Of a stretch of DNA of 64,000 bases, positions 1 to 7,351 are shown one piece after another (position 1 is the stretch's first letter; the number at the start of each line of letters is the position of its first letter). The DNA is taken from positions 27,568 through 91,567 of the forward strand of contig JAWVFJ010000013.1 of assembly GCA_033856275.1 (NCBI GenBank), in the 5' to 3' direction. The notes under the pieces were generated by a model. That model did not search any database and was not told where the DNA came from. It was given only the letters and a program-made list of their open reading frames with translations. This stretch comes from VRUE01 sp033856275 (lineage in GTDB: Bacteria > Actinomycetota > Thermoleophilia > Solirubrobacterales > 70-9). Both the position numbers and the translations under genes were made by a program.

Positions 1-249
1 CGGCCTGCCGGTGGTCAGGTCGAAGAGAGAGCCATGGCGCGGGCACTCAACGGTGCATGCCGCCGAGTCGAACTCGCCCTCGGCGAGCGGCCCGTCGTCG
101 TGCGAGCAGCGATCCTCGATCGCGTAGAGCGTTCCCTCGCAGTTGAAGACGCCGATCTTGCGCCCGTCGTGCTCGACCAGGCGCATAGAGCCGTCCGGCA
201 GATCGGCGGCGGGGCATACGGAGATGGATGTTCCAGCGGTATCTGGCAA
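1..249 (-). CDS. Rieske-type [2Fe-2S] ferredoxin, 3' end outside window
   Basis: Minus-strand reading frame that leaves the left edge of the window; 83 codons are visible. The Rieske cluster ligands are present as C48-S-H50 and C69-P-R-H72 (numbered from the chosen start), in the contexts CSHDDGPLAEG and CPRHGSLFDL, so this is a small soluble Rieske ferredoxin carrying electrons rather than an oxygenase subunit. No ATG precedes the fold; the first usable codon is a TTG at 247-249 with GGGAG 11 nt upstream, and an in-frame TAA lies further upstream. Rieske ferredoxins of this type are common members of actinobacterial suf clusters, and the promoter motif upstream matches that of the rrf2-suf operon, so a role beside SufB/SufD (probably left of the window) is inferred. 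Confidence 0.85.
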   Translation of the reverse strand, partial: MPDTAGTSISVCPAADLPDGSMRLVEHDGRKIGVFNCEGTLYAIEDRCSHDDGPLAEGEFDSAACTVECPRHGSLFDLTTGRP

Positions 250-290
250 GGGAATCGAGGCTCCCGCGGGTTTGCTAGTGCGGGTTGAGA

Positions 291-313
291 CTTAATCCTA
301 CTTCTACGGTCGG
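291..313 (-). promoter_or_regulatory. Candidate suf operator/promoter copy 1 (upstream of Rieske gene)
   Basis: On the minus strand this reads CCGACCG-N4-AGTAGGATT-N-AG and matches 18 of 23 positions with 4253-4275 upstream of rrf2. TAGGAT fits a TANNNT -10 element, which would give a leader of about 39 nt before the TTG start. The conserved CCGACCG lies in the -10/-35 spacer, where a repressor could act. Assignment to the local Rrf2 regulator is inference. Confidence 0.5.
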
Positions 314-422
314 ATTTTAGCGACTGGCCCTCCCGGGCTCGGGCACCGTAACAAGGCTTTGACTCGGACTTAGGCGGGAATGAAAGGATCGGCGCACCGA
401 CCTTCGATCCGAGGAGTGAGCG

Positions 423-1253
423 ATGAGCGAGAGAACGAGTTATGAGCCGGGGGTCCCTTGCTGGGTTGACCTCGGCTCCCCCGACCTGGACGCCTCCGTC
501 GAGTTCTACACGGCGCTGTTCGGCTGGCAGGTGCCGGAGAGCGAAAACGTCGAGCAGACCGGCGGCTACCGCCGGGCGACGAAGAACGGGCGCGACGTCG
601 CCGGGATGATGCCGCTGATGCAGGAGGGCCAGCCGCCCGCCTGGAGCAGCTACGTCTCGGTCGCCGACGCCGACGCCACCGCGGCCGCGGTCAAAGAGGC
701 CGGCGGCAGCGTGCTCGCCGAGGTGATGGACGTGATGGGCCTGGGCAAGATGGCGGTCTTCGCCGACCCCACTGGCGCCGTCTTCGGGATCTGGCAGCCG
801 GGCACCTTCCCCGGCGCCGGCCTCGTCAACGAGCCCGGCGCCCTCGCCTGGAACGAACTCAACACGCGCGACGTCGAGGGCGCCAAGGCCTTCTACGGCG
901 CCGTCTTCGGCTGGGGCTTCGAAGAGATGAAGATGGGGGAGAACGAGAGCTACACGACGATCCTCCACGGGGATGGCCTGGATGGCGAGATCTTGAAGGT
1001 CAGGAGTCCCGTGGGGGGCATCCTCGACATGGACGAGCGCAACGTGCCAGGGGAGATCCCCGCGCACTGGCTGGCCTACTTCGCGACCGAGGACACCGAC
1101 GCGACCGTGGCCCAGGCCACGGAGCGCGGCGGCAGCTTGATGATGGGTCCGATCGACCTCCCGGTCGGTCGCTTCGCCATCCTCACCGACCCGCACGGCG
1201 CCGCCTTCGCGGTCATCGCCCTCAGCGAGAACGCGCCGCCGGCAAGCGCCTAG
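423..1253 (+). CDS. VOC (glyoxalase/bleomycin-resistance fold) family protein, two tandem domains
   Basis: 276 residues made of two successive VOC modules (about 8-130 and 140-270), each beginning with the betaalphabetabetabeta pattern and a 'V-EFY-ALFGW' / 'AKAFYGAVFGW' signature. Such proteins bind a metal between repeats and act on small electrophiles or as binding proteins; the substrate cannot be read from sequence. Start is the ATG at 423 with GAGGAG at 411-416, six nt upstream. It stands alone on the plus strand between the two minus-strand suf units, and its stop overlaps the end of sufU by four bases (convergent). Confidence 0.85.
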   Translation: MSERTSYEPGVPCWVDLGSPDLDASVEFYTALFGWQVPESENVEQTGGYRRATKNGRDVAGMMPLMQEGQPPAWSSYVSVADADATAAAVKEAGGSVLAEVMDVMGLGKMAVFADPTGAVFGIWQPGTFPGAGLVNEPGALAWNELNTRDVEGAKAFYGAVFGWGFEEMKMGENESYTTILHGDGLDGEILKVRSPVGGILDMDERNVPGEIPAHWLAYFATEDTDATVAQATERGGSLMMGPIDLPVGRFAILTDPHGAAFAVIALSENAPPASA

Positions 1254-1687
1254 ATCGAGCCGAGGTCGGCGGCCGCTTCCGCGGGGCTGCCGACCTCGCC
1301 CTCGTCCTCCCATTCGGCGGGCTCACCGAGGCTGGCGCTCTTGACGATCTTGAGGCCGAGCATCGCGCACTTCATCCGCGTCGCCGAGATCTCGATCCCG
1401 AGCAGCTCGAGCACGTACTCCTTGGGCAGTCGCAGCAGCTCCTCGCGCGTTTTGCCGCTGAGCTCGTCGGTGAGCAGCGAGGTCGCCGCGGTCGAGATCG
1501 CGCAGCCTTTGCCCTCGAAGGCGATCTCCTCGACTCGTCCCTCGTTGTCAAGCTTGATCGTCACGTGCTGCTCGTCGCCGCAGAAAGGGTTGGTGTCCTC
1601 GAATTCGAGGTCTGGGTGGTCCACCCGCCCGAAGTTGTGCGGCCGCTTGTAGTGCTCGAGGATCTGGTCGCGGTAGAGCTCGTCCAT
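1250..1687 (-). CDS. sufU: SufU/IscU-type Fe-S scaffold or sulfur-transfer protein
   Basis: 145 residues. Three conserved cysteines with the usual partner aspartate are visible: C36 and D38 in NPFCGD, C62 in GKGCAIS and C107 in RMKCAML. In Firmicutes SufU binds zinc at these residues and takes persulfide from SufS. The residue before C107 is Lys, as in SufU, not the His of IscU. The C62-C107 distance (45) is short, lacking most of the insertion that separates these cysteines in B. subtilis SufU. Its ATG overlaps the sufS stop (ATGA), so the two are translationally coupled; it is the last gene of the rrf2-sufC-sufS-sufU operon. Confidence 0.9.
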   Translation of the reverse strand: MDELYRDQILEHYKRPHNFGRVDHPDLEFEDTNPFCGDEQHVTIKLDNEGRVEEIAFEGKGCAISTAATSLLTDELSGKTREELLRLPKEYVLELLGIEISATRMKCAMLGLKIVKSASLGEPAEWEDEGEVGSPAEAAADLGSI

Positions 1688-2952
1688 CAGAGCTCGAAGA
1701 CCTTGCGCGCGTCGTGGATTCCCTCGACCAGGCGGTCGATCTCCTCCGGGATGGTGTAGACGCCGAAGCTGGCGCGGGCGGTGGCGGCGATGCCGAGGCG
1801 GTCCATCAGGGGCTGGGCGCAGTGGTGGCCGGCGCGGACGGCGACGCCGTGGCGGTCGAGGATCTCGGAGACGTCATGGGCGTGGACGCTCTCGAGCTCG
1901 AAGGAGACCGGGCCGATGCGGCTTGGGCTGGCCGGCGGACCGAAGACGCGCAGGGCGGGCACCTCGCTGAGCTGTTCGAGCGCGTAGGAAGTGATTTGCC
2001 GCTCGTGCTGCAACACCGCGTCCATGCCGACGCTGTCGAGCCAGCGCAGTGCGGAAGCCATGCCGATCGCCTGGGCAATGGCTGGAGTACCGGCCTCGAA
2101 GCGCGCCGGTGGGTCGGCGTAGGTCGTGCCCTCGCGAGTCACCTTGCGGATCATCGAGCCGCCGCCGAGGAAGGGCGGCATCGCGCGCAGCAGGTCCAGT
2201 TTCGTCCAGAGCGCTCCGATGCCTGTTGGCGCGTAGAGCTTGTGACCGGTCAGCGCGTAGAAGTCGACGCCCAGCCTGGCAACGTCCACCGCCATCTTCG
2301 GCGCGCCCTGGGCGCCGTCGGCGAGCACCAGCGCGCCCGCCTCGTGCGCCAGTCGTGAGATCTCCGCCAGTGGGTTCTCAGTGCCGAGGACATTCGACAC
2401 GTGGGTCACGGCGATGAGCTTTGGCCCCCGCTCGAGCAGCGCGGCGTAGGCGCCCATGTCGAGCAGGCCGTCGTCTCCAACCGGCACCCAGTCGATCTCG
2501 GCTCCAACCCGCTCGGCCAGCTGCTGCCAGGGAACGATGTTGGAGTGGTGCTCCATCTCGGTGAGCACGATCCGGTCACCCTTGCCGACGTTCGCATCGC
2601 CCCACGCCCGCGCCACGAGGTTGATCGCCTCGGTGGCGTTGCGGACGAAGATCACCTCACGACGATCGGCTGCGCCGAGGTGGTCGGCAACCGTCGCCCG
2701 CGCTCCCTCGTAGGCCGCGGTCGCCTCGGCCGAGAGCGTGTGCGAGCCGCGGTGGACGTTGGAGTGGTGGGAGCGCTCGTAGCGGTCGACCGCCTGGATC
2801 GAGGCGAGTACACGCTGGGCGCTGGCGCCACTGTCGAGATAGGCGACCGGTTTGCCGTGCACCTCGCGCTCGAGTGCCGGAAAGGCGGCACGGACCTTCT
2901 CGATCGAGAACGCGGGAGCGGGGGAGGAGCGCTCTGTAGTCGTCGGCTCCAT
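1687..2952 (-). CDS. sufS: Cysteine desulfurase SufS (PLP-dependent, class V)
   Basis: 421 residues, usual SufS length. Converts cysteine to alanine and a protein persulfide for Fe-S assembly. The PLP lysine is K238 in LTGHKLYAPTGIG and the persulfide-forming cysteine is C378 in VRAGHHCAQPLM, the group II (SufS) arrangement with a short active-site loop. The start chosen is the ATG at 2950-2952, with GAGGAG directly upstream and 10 nt after the sufC stop; an upstream in-frame start would run into sufC. Downstream it overlaps sufU by ATGA, matching the known SufS-SufU partnership. Confidence 0.95.
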   Translation of the reverse strand: MEPTTTERSSPAPAFSIEKVRAAFPALEREVHGKPVAYLDSGASAQRVLASIQAVDRYERSHHSNVHRGSHTLSAEATAAYEGARATVADHLGAADRREVIFVRNATEAINLVARAWGDANVGKGDRIVLTEMEHHSNIVPWQQLAERVGAEIDWVPVGDDGLLDMGAYAALLERGPKLIAVTHVSNVLGTENPLAEISRLAHEAGALVLADGAQGAPKMAVDVARLGVDFYALTGHKLYAPTGIGALWTKLDLLRAMPPFLGGGSMIRKVTREGTTYADPPARFEAGTPAIAQAIGMASALRWLDSVGMDAVLQHERQITSYALEQLSEVPALRVFGPPASPSRIGPVSFELESVHAHDVSEILDRHGVAVRAGHHCAQPLMDRLGIAATARASFGVYTIPEEIDRLVEGIHDARKVFEL

Positions 2953-2962
2953 GCTCCTCGAG

Positions 2963-3733
2963 TCAGGCGGTGGCGCCCGCCTCGACCTCCTCGCGGATCC
3001 AGCCGTAGCCCTTCTCCTCCAGCACCCCAACCAACTCCGGGCCCCCTTCCTTGACGATCCGGCCCTCGAACATGACGTGGACGAAGTCGGGTTTCACCAT
3101 GTGCAGGATGCGCTGGTAGTGGGTGATGATCAGTACGCCCATATCGGGGCCGGCGAACTTGTTGACGCCCTCGGCGACCGTGCGCAGCGCGTCGATGTCG
3201 AGGCCGGAGTCGGTCTCGTCGAGCACCGCGATCTCCGGTCGCAGCAGCGCCAACTGCAGCAGCTCCATGCGCTTCTTCTCGCCGCCGGAGAAACCGTCGT
3301 TGAGGTAGCGGCTGGAGAAGTCTTTGGGGATGTTGGCCAGCGCCATCGCCTCCTGGGCGACCTTGGCGAAGTCTTTGATCTTGATCTGCTCCTCGCCGCG
3401 CGCCTCGCGGTGGGCGTTGATCACCATCCGCAGGTACTTGCTTACCGAGACGCCGGGGATCGAGACCGGGTACTGGAAGGCCATGAAGAGGCCGGCGCGC
3501 GAGCGCTCATCGGGATCGGCCTCGGTCAGGTCCTCGCCCTTGAAGGTGATCGTCCCCTCCGTCACCTCGAGCGCCGGGTGGCCCATGATCGCGTTGGCCA
3601 GGGTCGACTTGCCGGAGCCGTTGGGCCCCATCAGCGCATGGACCTTGCCCTTCTCCACGTCGAGATCGAGACCGCGGAGGATCTCCTTGTCCTCGACGCT
3701 CACGTGCAGGTTGCGTATCTCCAGCTCAGCCAA
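2963..3733 (-). CDS. sufC: SUF Fe-S assembly ABC-type ATPase SufC
   Basis: 256 residues. Walker A GPNGSGKST (36-44), the SufC-specific signature stretch DGFSGGEKKRMELLQ and Walker B IAVLDETDSGLD are present, so this is the cytosolic ATPase of the SufBCD complex. Two starts compete: GTG at 3739 and TTG at 3733. TTG is preferred because GGAG at 3739-3742 lies five nt upstream and the product then begins M-A-E-L-E-I like other SufC proteins. It follows rrf2 by 38 nt. SufB and SufD are not in the window and probably lie left of the Rieske gene, so the suf genes are split into two units. Confidence 0.95.
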   Translation of the reverse strand: MAELEIRNLHVSVEDKEILRGLDLDVEKGKVHALMGPNGSGKSTLANAIMGHPALEVTEGTITFKGEDLTEADPDERSRAGLFMAFQYPVSIPGVSVSKYLRMVINAHREARGEEQIKIKDFAKVAQEAMALANIPKDFSSRYLNDGFSGGEKKRMELLQLALLRPEIAVLDETDSGLDIDALRTVAEGVNKFAGPDMGVLIITHYQRILHMVKPDFVHVMFEGRIVKEGGPELVGVLEEKGYGWIREEVEAGATA

Positions 3734-3771
3734 TTTCACTCCGTTTCTGGGGTTTGAGAAGTCTGTGTACT

Positions 3772-4248
3772 TCAGGCGGCTGTGCCGACCGGGGCCTGGC
3801 GCTCGGCGCCGGCGCCCGAACCGCCGAACTCGACCAGCTCGGCAAGCGTCGTGCCGGAAAGGGCTTTGGTCACCCCGCCCTGCACTCGCATCCACAGCAG
3901 CTTGGTCGAACAGGCATGGTCGCCGTCGTCCTCGTGCGAGCAGAGCACTTTGCCGTCGGGTACGTCGTGGAAGCACTCCATCGGGGCGATCTGCCCTTCC
4001 AGCGCCTCGACCACGGCATCCATCGTGATCTCCTCAGCCGGTTTCGCCAGGCGGTAGCCGCCGTGGGCGCCACGCGTCGAGGTGACCAGGCCCGCCTTGC
4101 GCAGCTTCGCCACCAGGTGCTCCAGGTAGGAGAGCGGCAGCCGCTCCGCCTCGGCGACGGCGCTGAGCGAGACCGGCAGCGAACCGGGCTGGCGGCCCAG
4201 CTCTACCATCAGGCGCACCCCGTACTCGGCTTTGGTCGAGAACAGCAT
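3772..4248 (-). CDS. Rrf2-family Fe-S-sensing transcriptional regulator (SufR/IscR-like)
   Basis: 158 residues. N-terminal winged helix (KAEYGVRLMVELG, then LSYLEHLVAKLRKAGLV and the wing TRGAHGGYRLA). Three cysteines, C92, C103 and C113, sit in the cluster-binding loop, with several histidines nearby, as in IscR/NsrR/SufR proteins that ligate an Fe-S cluster. It heads the operon with sufC, sufS and sufU, so autoregulated control of Fe-S assembly is the natural reading. The motif 4253-4275 overlaps its promoter and recurs before the Rieske gene. With -10 TAGGAT at about 4257-4262 the mRNA would be leaderless or nearly so. Confidence 0.9.
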   Translation of the reverse strand: MLFSTKAEYGVRLMVELGRQPGSLPVSLSAVAEAERLPLSYLEHLVAKLRKAGLVTSTRGAHGGYRLAKPAEEITMDAVVEALEGQIAPMECFHDVPDGKVLCSHEDDGDHACSTKLLWMRVQGGVTKALSGTTLAELVEFGGSGAGAERQAPVGTAA

Positions 4249-4252
4249 CGAG

Positions 4253-4275
4253 CTAAATCCTACTGAAGCGGTCGG
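4253..4275 (-). promoter_or_regulatory. Candidate suf operator/promoter copy 2 (upstream of rrf2)
   Basis: Minus strand CCGACCG-N4-AGTAGGATT-N-AG, the same layout as 291-313, filling the 27-nt gap between the MFS stop and the rrf2 ATG. The embedded TAGGAT fits a -10 hexamer 8-13 nt before the start codon. The four-base spacer differs between copies while both flanks are kept. Confidence 0.5.
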
Positions 4276-5721
4276 TTATGCGGTTTCCGTGCCGAGCTCC
4301 ATGTGGGCATGGCTGTCACGACTGCGGATCAGGATCAGTGTCAGCACGAAGCCGAGTGCCGCGATCGCGGCACCGCCGAGGAAGGCCGCCTGGAAGCCCT
4401 CGGTAAGGCCGTTGGCGAGAGATGAATGCCCGGATGACATCACGTTGTCAGTGCGGGAGATTGCCACCGCCGAGAGCACGGCAAGGCCGAGCGCGCCGCC
4501 AACCTGCTGGGAGGTGTTGATCAAGCCGCTGGCGAGCCCCGCCTCGCTTTCCTCGACGCCGGAGACGGCGGCGATCGTCGTCGTCACGAAGGCAAAGCCG
4601 AGCCCGGCTGCCGCGAACAGCGAAGGTCCGAGGATGTCCGTGGTGAAGCCGCCGCCGACCGAGACCCGGCTGAACCAGGCGAGGCCGATGACGATGAAGA
4701 GCAGCCCGATCGCGAGCACCGGCTTGTAGCCGACCTTGGTCACGAGTTGTGAGGCGATGCCGGCCGAAGCCATGATCACCAGGGCCAGCGGCAGATAGGA
4801 GAGGCCGGCGTGTATCGCGCTGTAGCCCAGTACCTGCTGCATATATAGGGAGATGAAGAAGAACATCGAGAAGAGCGAGGCGCCGACGAGCAGGCCGACG
4901 ACGTTTGCCCCGGTCAAGGTGCGTATGCGGAAGATCGAGAACGGCACCAGTGGTTGGGGGGTACGCAGCTCGATCGCCACGAAGGCCGCCAGCAGCAGGG
5001 CGGCGACCGCGATCAGCCCGATCGTCTGCGTCGAGCCCCAGCCGGCGTTGTTGGCGTCGACGAGCGCGTAGACGAGGACCGAAAGCCCGGCGGTGACGGT
5101 GACCGCGCCGGCGACGTCGTAGACGCGGGTCTCAGTCTCAGCACGGCTCTCCGCGATCAGCCGGGGCGATAGCGCGAAGGCAAGCAGGCTGACCGGCACG
5201 TTAACCCAGAGCACCCACTCCCAGCCGAGCCCGTCGGTGAGGATGCCGCCGAGCAGGACACCGGCGGCGCCGCCCGAGCCGGCGACCGCGCCCCAGACCC
5301 CGAGCGCCTTGTTGCGCTCCGCCCCGTCGCTGAATGTGGTGGTGACGATCGAGAGGGCTGCAGGGGAGATGATCGCGGCGCCGAGTCCCTGGGCGGCGCG
5401 GGCGGCGATCAGCTGTCCCTCGGTGGAGGAGAATCCCGCGGCGAGCGAGGCGGCCGCGACCAGCAGTAGACCGGCCATGAACACCTTTCGCCGGCCGAGC
5501 AGATCAGCGGCGCGCCCGCCGAGCAGCAGGAAGCCGCCGAAGGTGAGCACGTAGGCGTTGACTACCCAGGGCAGGTTTTCCTGGGAGAAGTTGAGCGCTT
5601 TGCCGATCGAGGGCAGCGCCACGTTGACGATCGAGGCGTCGAGGACGACCACGAACTGCGCCGAGCAGAGCAGGATCAGCGCGAGCCAACGCTTCTCACG
5701 GAATTCTCCGTTACCAGTCAT
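4276..5721 (-). CDS. MFS drug exporter, DHA2 (EmrB/QacA, 14-TM) family
   Basis: 481 residues, about 14 hydrophobic segments. Family motifs are visible: LDASIVNVALP in TM1 (motif D1 of DHA2 exporters), GGRAADLLGRRKVF in the TM2-3 loop (motif A) and GAVAGSGGAAGVLLGG in TM5 (antiporter motif C). It would expel lipophilic compounds by proton antiport across the inner membrane; the substrate is unknown. Start is the ATG at 5719-5721. The stop lies 27 nt before rrf2 on the same strand, so read-through into the suf operon is possible, but the suf promoter motif lies in that gap. Confidence 0.9.
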   Translation of the reverse strand: MTGNGEFREKRWLALILLCSAQFVVVLDASIVNVALPSIGKALNFSQENLPWVVNAYVLTFGGFLLLGGRAADLLGRRKVFMAGLLLVAAASLAAGFSSTEGQLIAARAAQGLGAAIISPAALSIVTTTFSDGAERNKALGVWGAVAGSGGAAGVLLGGILTDGLGWEWVLWVNVPVSLLAFALSPRLIAESRAETETRVYDVAGAVTVTAGLSVLVYALVDANNAGWGSTQTIGLIAVAALLLAAFVAIELRTPQPLVPFSIFRIRTLTGANVVGLLVGASLFSMFFFISLYMQQVLGYSAIHAGLSYLPLALVIMASAGIASQLVTKVGYKPVLAIGLLFIVIGLAWFSRVSVGGGFTTDILGPSLFAAAGLGFAFVTTTIAAVSGVEESEAGLASGLINTSQQVGGALGLAVLSAVAISRTDNVMSSGHSSLANGLTEGFQAAFLGGAAIAALGFVLTLILIRSRDSHAHMELGTETA

Positions 5722-5757
5722 CGACTGGCCTCAGTCAATCAAAACGGGATCGTGGCC

Positions 5758-6387
5758 TTATGGCTCGATCAGCCCACGGCGGATCGCGTAGCGAACCAGC
5801 TCGACGCGGTCGCGCATGCCGAGCTTGCGCATCGCGTTTGCGCGATGGTTCTCGACCGTCTTTTCGGAGAGGTGGAGGATCTCGGCGATCTGCCTCGTCG
5901 TGTGGGCCTCGGCAACCAGCTTCACCACTTCTTCCTCGCGCGGCGTCAACTCCTCTTCGCCGCTGGAGCCACGCTCGAGCACATCCTTGATCAGCGTCCG
6001 CTGCGCCTCGGGCGTGAGGAATGGCTCGCCCCGCTCAACCGCGCGAATCGCCGCCAGCAGGTCGGTGTCGGCCTGCGCCTTCAGCACGTAGCCGGAAGCG
6101 CCGGCCTTGAGCGCCTCGAAGAGGTAGCGCTCGTCGTCGTGCATGGAGAGGATCAGCACCGAGACCTCAGGCGCCTGGCGCTTGATCTCCCGCGTCGCTT
6201 GCAGGCCGGTCAGCTTCGGCATCTTCACGTCGAGGATCGCCAGGTCGGGCCGCTCGCGAACGGCAAGCTCCCGCGCCTCGGCGCCGTCGGCGGCCTCCGC
6301 CACGACCTCGATGTCGGGCTGGCGCTCGAGCAGCAGTCGGATGCCGGAGCGGACGATCCCGTGGTCGTCTGCGATTAGCACTTTCAT
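5758..6387 (-). CDS. NarL/FixJ-family response regulator
   Basis: 209 residues: receiver domain with the acidic pair DD (7-8), phospho-acceptor D53 in ILDVKMP and the conserved K of GYVLKAQ, then a LuxR-type HTH (LTPREEEVVKLVAEAHTTRQIAEILHLS in outline). Start at the ATG 6385-6387, with GGGAGA upstream; the frame is open further but the receiver fold begins here. The matching histidine kinase lies at 7348-8220 on the same strand, separated by an oppositely oriented AbiEi-DUF559 gene, so an ancestral kinase-regulator operon has probably been split. Confidence 0.92.
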   Translation of the reverse strand: MKVLIADDHGIVRSGIRLLLERQPDIEVVAEAADGAEARELAVRERPDLAILDVKMPKLTGLQATREIKRQAPEVSVLILSMHDDERYLFEALKAGASGYVLKAQADTDLLAAIRAVERGEPFLTPEAQRTLIKDVLERGSSGEEELTPREEEVVKLVAEAHTTRQIAEILHLSEKTVENHRANAMRKLGMRDRVELVRYAIRRGLIEP

Positions 6388-6421
6388 CGGCTCAGTCTCC
6401 CAATTGAAGAGGGAGGGATTG

Positions 6422-6470
6422 CGGGCCTGGCGACTTATCCGTGAAATGGACGGGAAAGTCGCCAGGCCCG
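6422..6470. repeat. Perfect 15-bp inverted repeat enclosing a start codon
   Basis: Arms 6422-6436 and 6456-6470 are exact reverse complements (CGGGCCTGGCGACTT and its complement). The 19-nt loop carries the ATG of the AbiEi-DUF559 gene at 6446-6448. In mRNA it would put the start codon in a hairpin loop; in DNA it is a dyad that could serve as an operator in the 58-bp divergent gap. Confidence 0.85.
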
Positions 6471-7351
6471 ATGCCCTCATCGCAAAGATCGCCGAAAGGC
6501 AGCACGGGGTGATCGCCACAGCTCAAGCGCGCGGTGCGGGAGTAAGCGACGACGCGCTACGGGCGCGAGTGCTAGCCGGCCGCTTGCACCGAATGCATCG
6601 GGGGGTCTACGCCGTGGGGCACGCGATGCTCTCCCCCAGGGGGCGCTGGATGGCAGCCGTTCTCGCTCTGGGCGGGGGATCTGCTCGCGGTGCTTCCGTC
6701 CTCGCCTACTGGGGCGCGGCGCTGAGTCATCGCAGCGCTACCTCCCTTTGGGAGCTTCTGCCAGTTGGGGAGGGCCCGGTTGACGTCACCGTCCGGGGTG
6801 GTAGCGGGAAGGCAAGGAGAGGCGGTATCCGGGTGCACCGATCGCAAACCCTCATGACTGCTCATGTGACCCTTCGATGCGGCATCCCAGTCACGACCCC
6901 GGCACGGACGATCGCGGACCTGCGCAAGGCGATCTCGACCGGCCAGACTGGTGCTATTGCCGGCCGCGAGCTGCGTACGGCGATCCGCCAGGCGAACGTA
7001 CTCGGCCTGCCGATCGGCGACGACGATGCAGAGGATCGGACCCGCAGCGACTTGGAGGGAGACTTTTTGCGGCTATGCCGCCGCCATCGACTGCCTCGAC
7101 CCGAGGTCAACGTACGCGTCGGCCCCTACCTCGTCGATTTCCTATGGAGAGAGAGGCAACTGGCGGTGGAAACCGACAGCTACCTCTATCACCGTGGCAA
7201 AACAGCGTTTCAGGACGATCGCGGTCGTGAACTGGGCCTGATGCGCCGCGGTTTCGAGGTGCTGCGCCTCTCCGAACACCAACTGGACGAGGAGCCGGCT
7301 CGGGTGGCGGAGACTTTGGCCGCCAGGCTGGCTGGCAGGCAAAGCAGCTAA
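6446..7351 (+). CDS. AbiEi-like N-terminal domain fused to DUF559 (Vsr-like nuclease fold) protein
   Basis: 301 residues. The N-terminus (RPDALIAKIAERQHGV, then GRLHRMHRGVYAVGH) matches the winged-helix antitoxin domain of AbiEi. The C-terminus (about 215-295) is a DUF559 domain of the Vsr/PD-(D/E)XK-like fold, with LVDFLW and LAVETDSYLYHRG. Function is unknown: such orphans are frequent in Thermoleophilia and no AbiEii nucleotidyltransferase toxin is adjacent, so this is not a complete AbiE system. The start ATG at 6446 lies inside a perfect inverted repeat. The gene sits inverted between a response regulator and its kinase and overlaps the kinase stop by four bases. Confidence 0.8.
   Translation: MDGKVARPDALIAKIAERQHGVIATAQARGAGVSDDALRARVLAGRLHRMHRGVYAVGHAMLSPRGRWMAAVLALGGGSARGASVLAYWGAALSHRSATSLWELLPVGEGPVDVTVRGGSGKARRGGIRVHRSQTLMTAHVTLRCGIPVTTPARTIADLRKAISTGQTGAIAGRELRTAIRQANVLGLPIGDDDAEDRTRSDLEGDFLRLCRRHRLPRPEVNVRVGPYLVDFLWRERQLAVETDSYLYHRGKTAFQDDRGRELGLMRRGFEVLRLSEHQLDEEPARVAETLAARLAGRQSS

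Noticed and set aside
15..1313. Very long minus-strand open frame at the left edge
   Set aside because: It runs antisense through the VOC gene and is out of frame with the Rieske ferredoxin; its product is Arg/His/Gly-rich low-complexity sequence, typical of a GC-rich shadow.
3758..3773. GAAGT-N6-ACTTC inverted repeat between rrf2 and sufC
   Set aside because: Short, overlaps the rrf2 stop and is not repeated elsewhere; likely chance.
6446..7351. Complete AbiE toxin-antitoxin system
   Set aside because: Only an AbiEi-like domain is present, with no AbiEii nucleotidyltransferase on either side.
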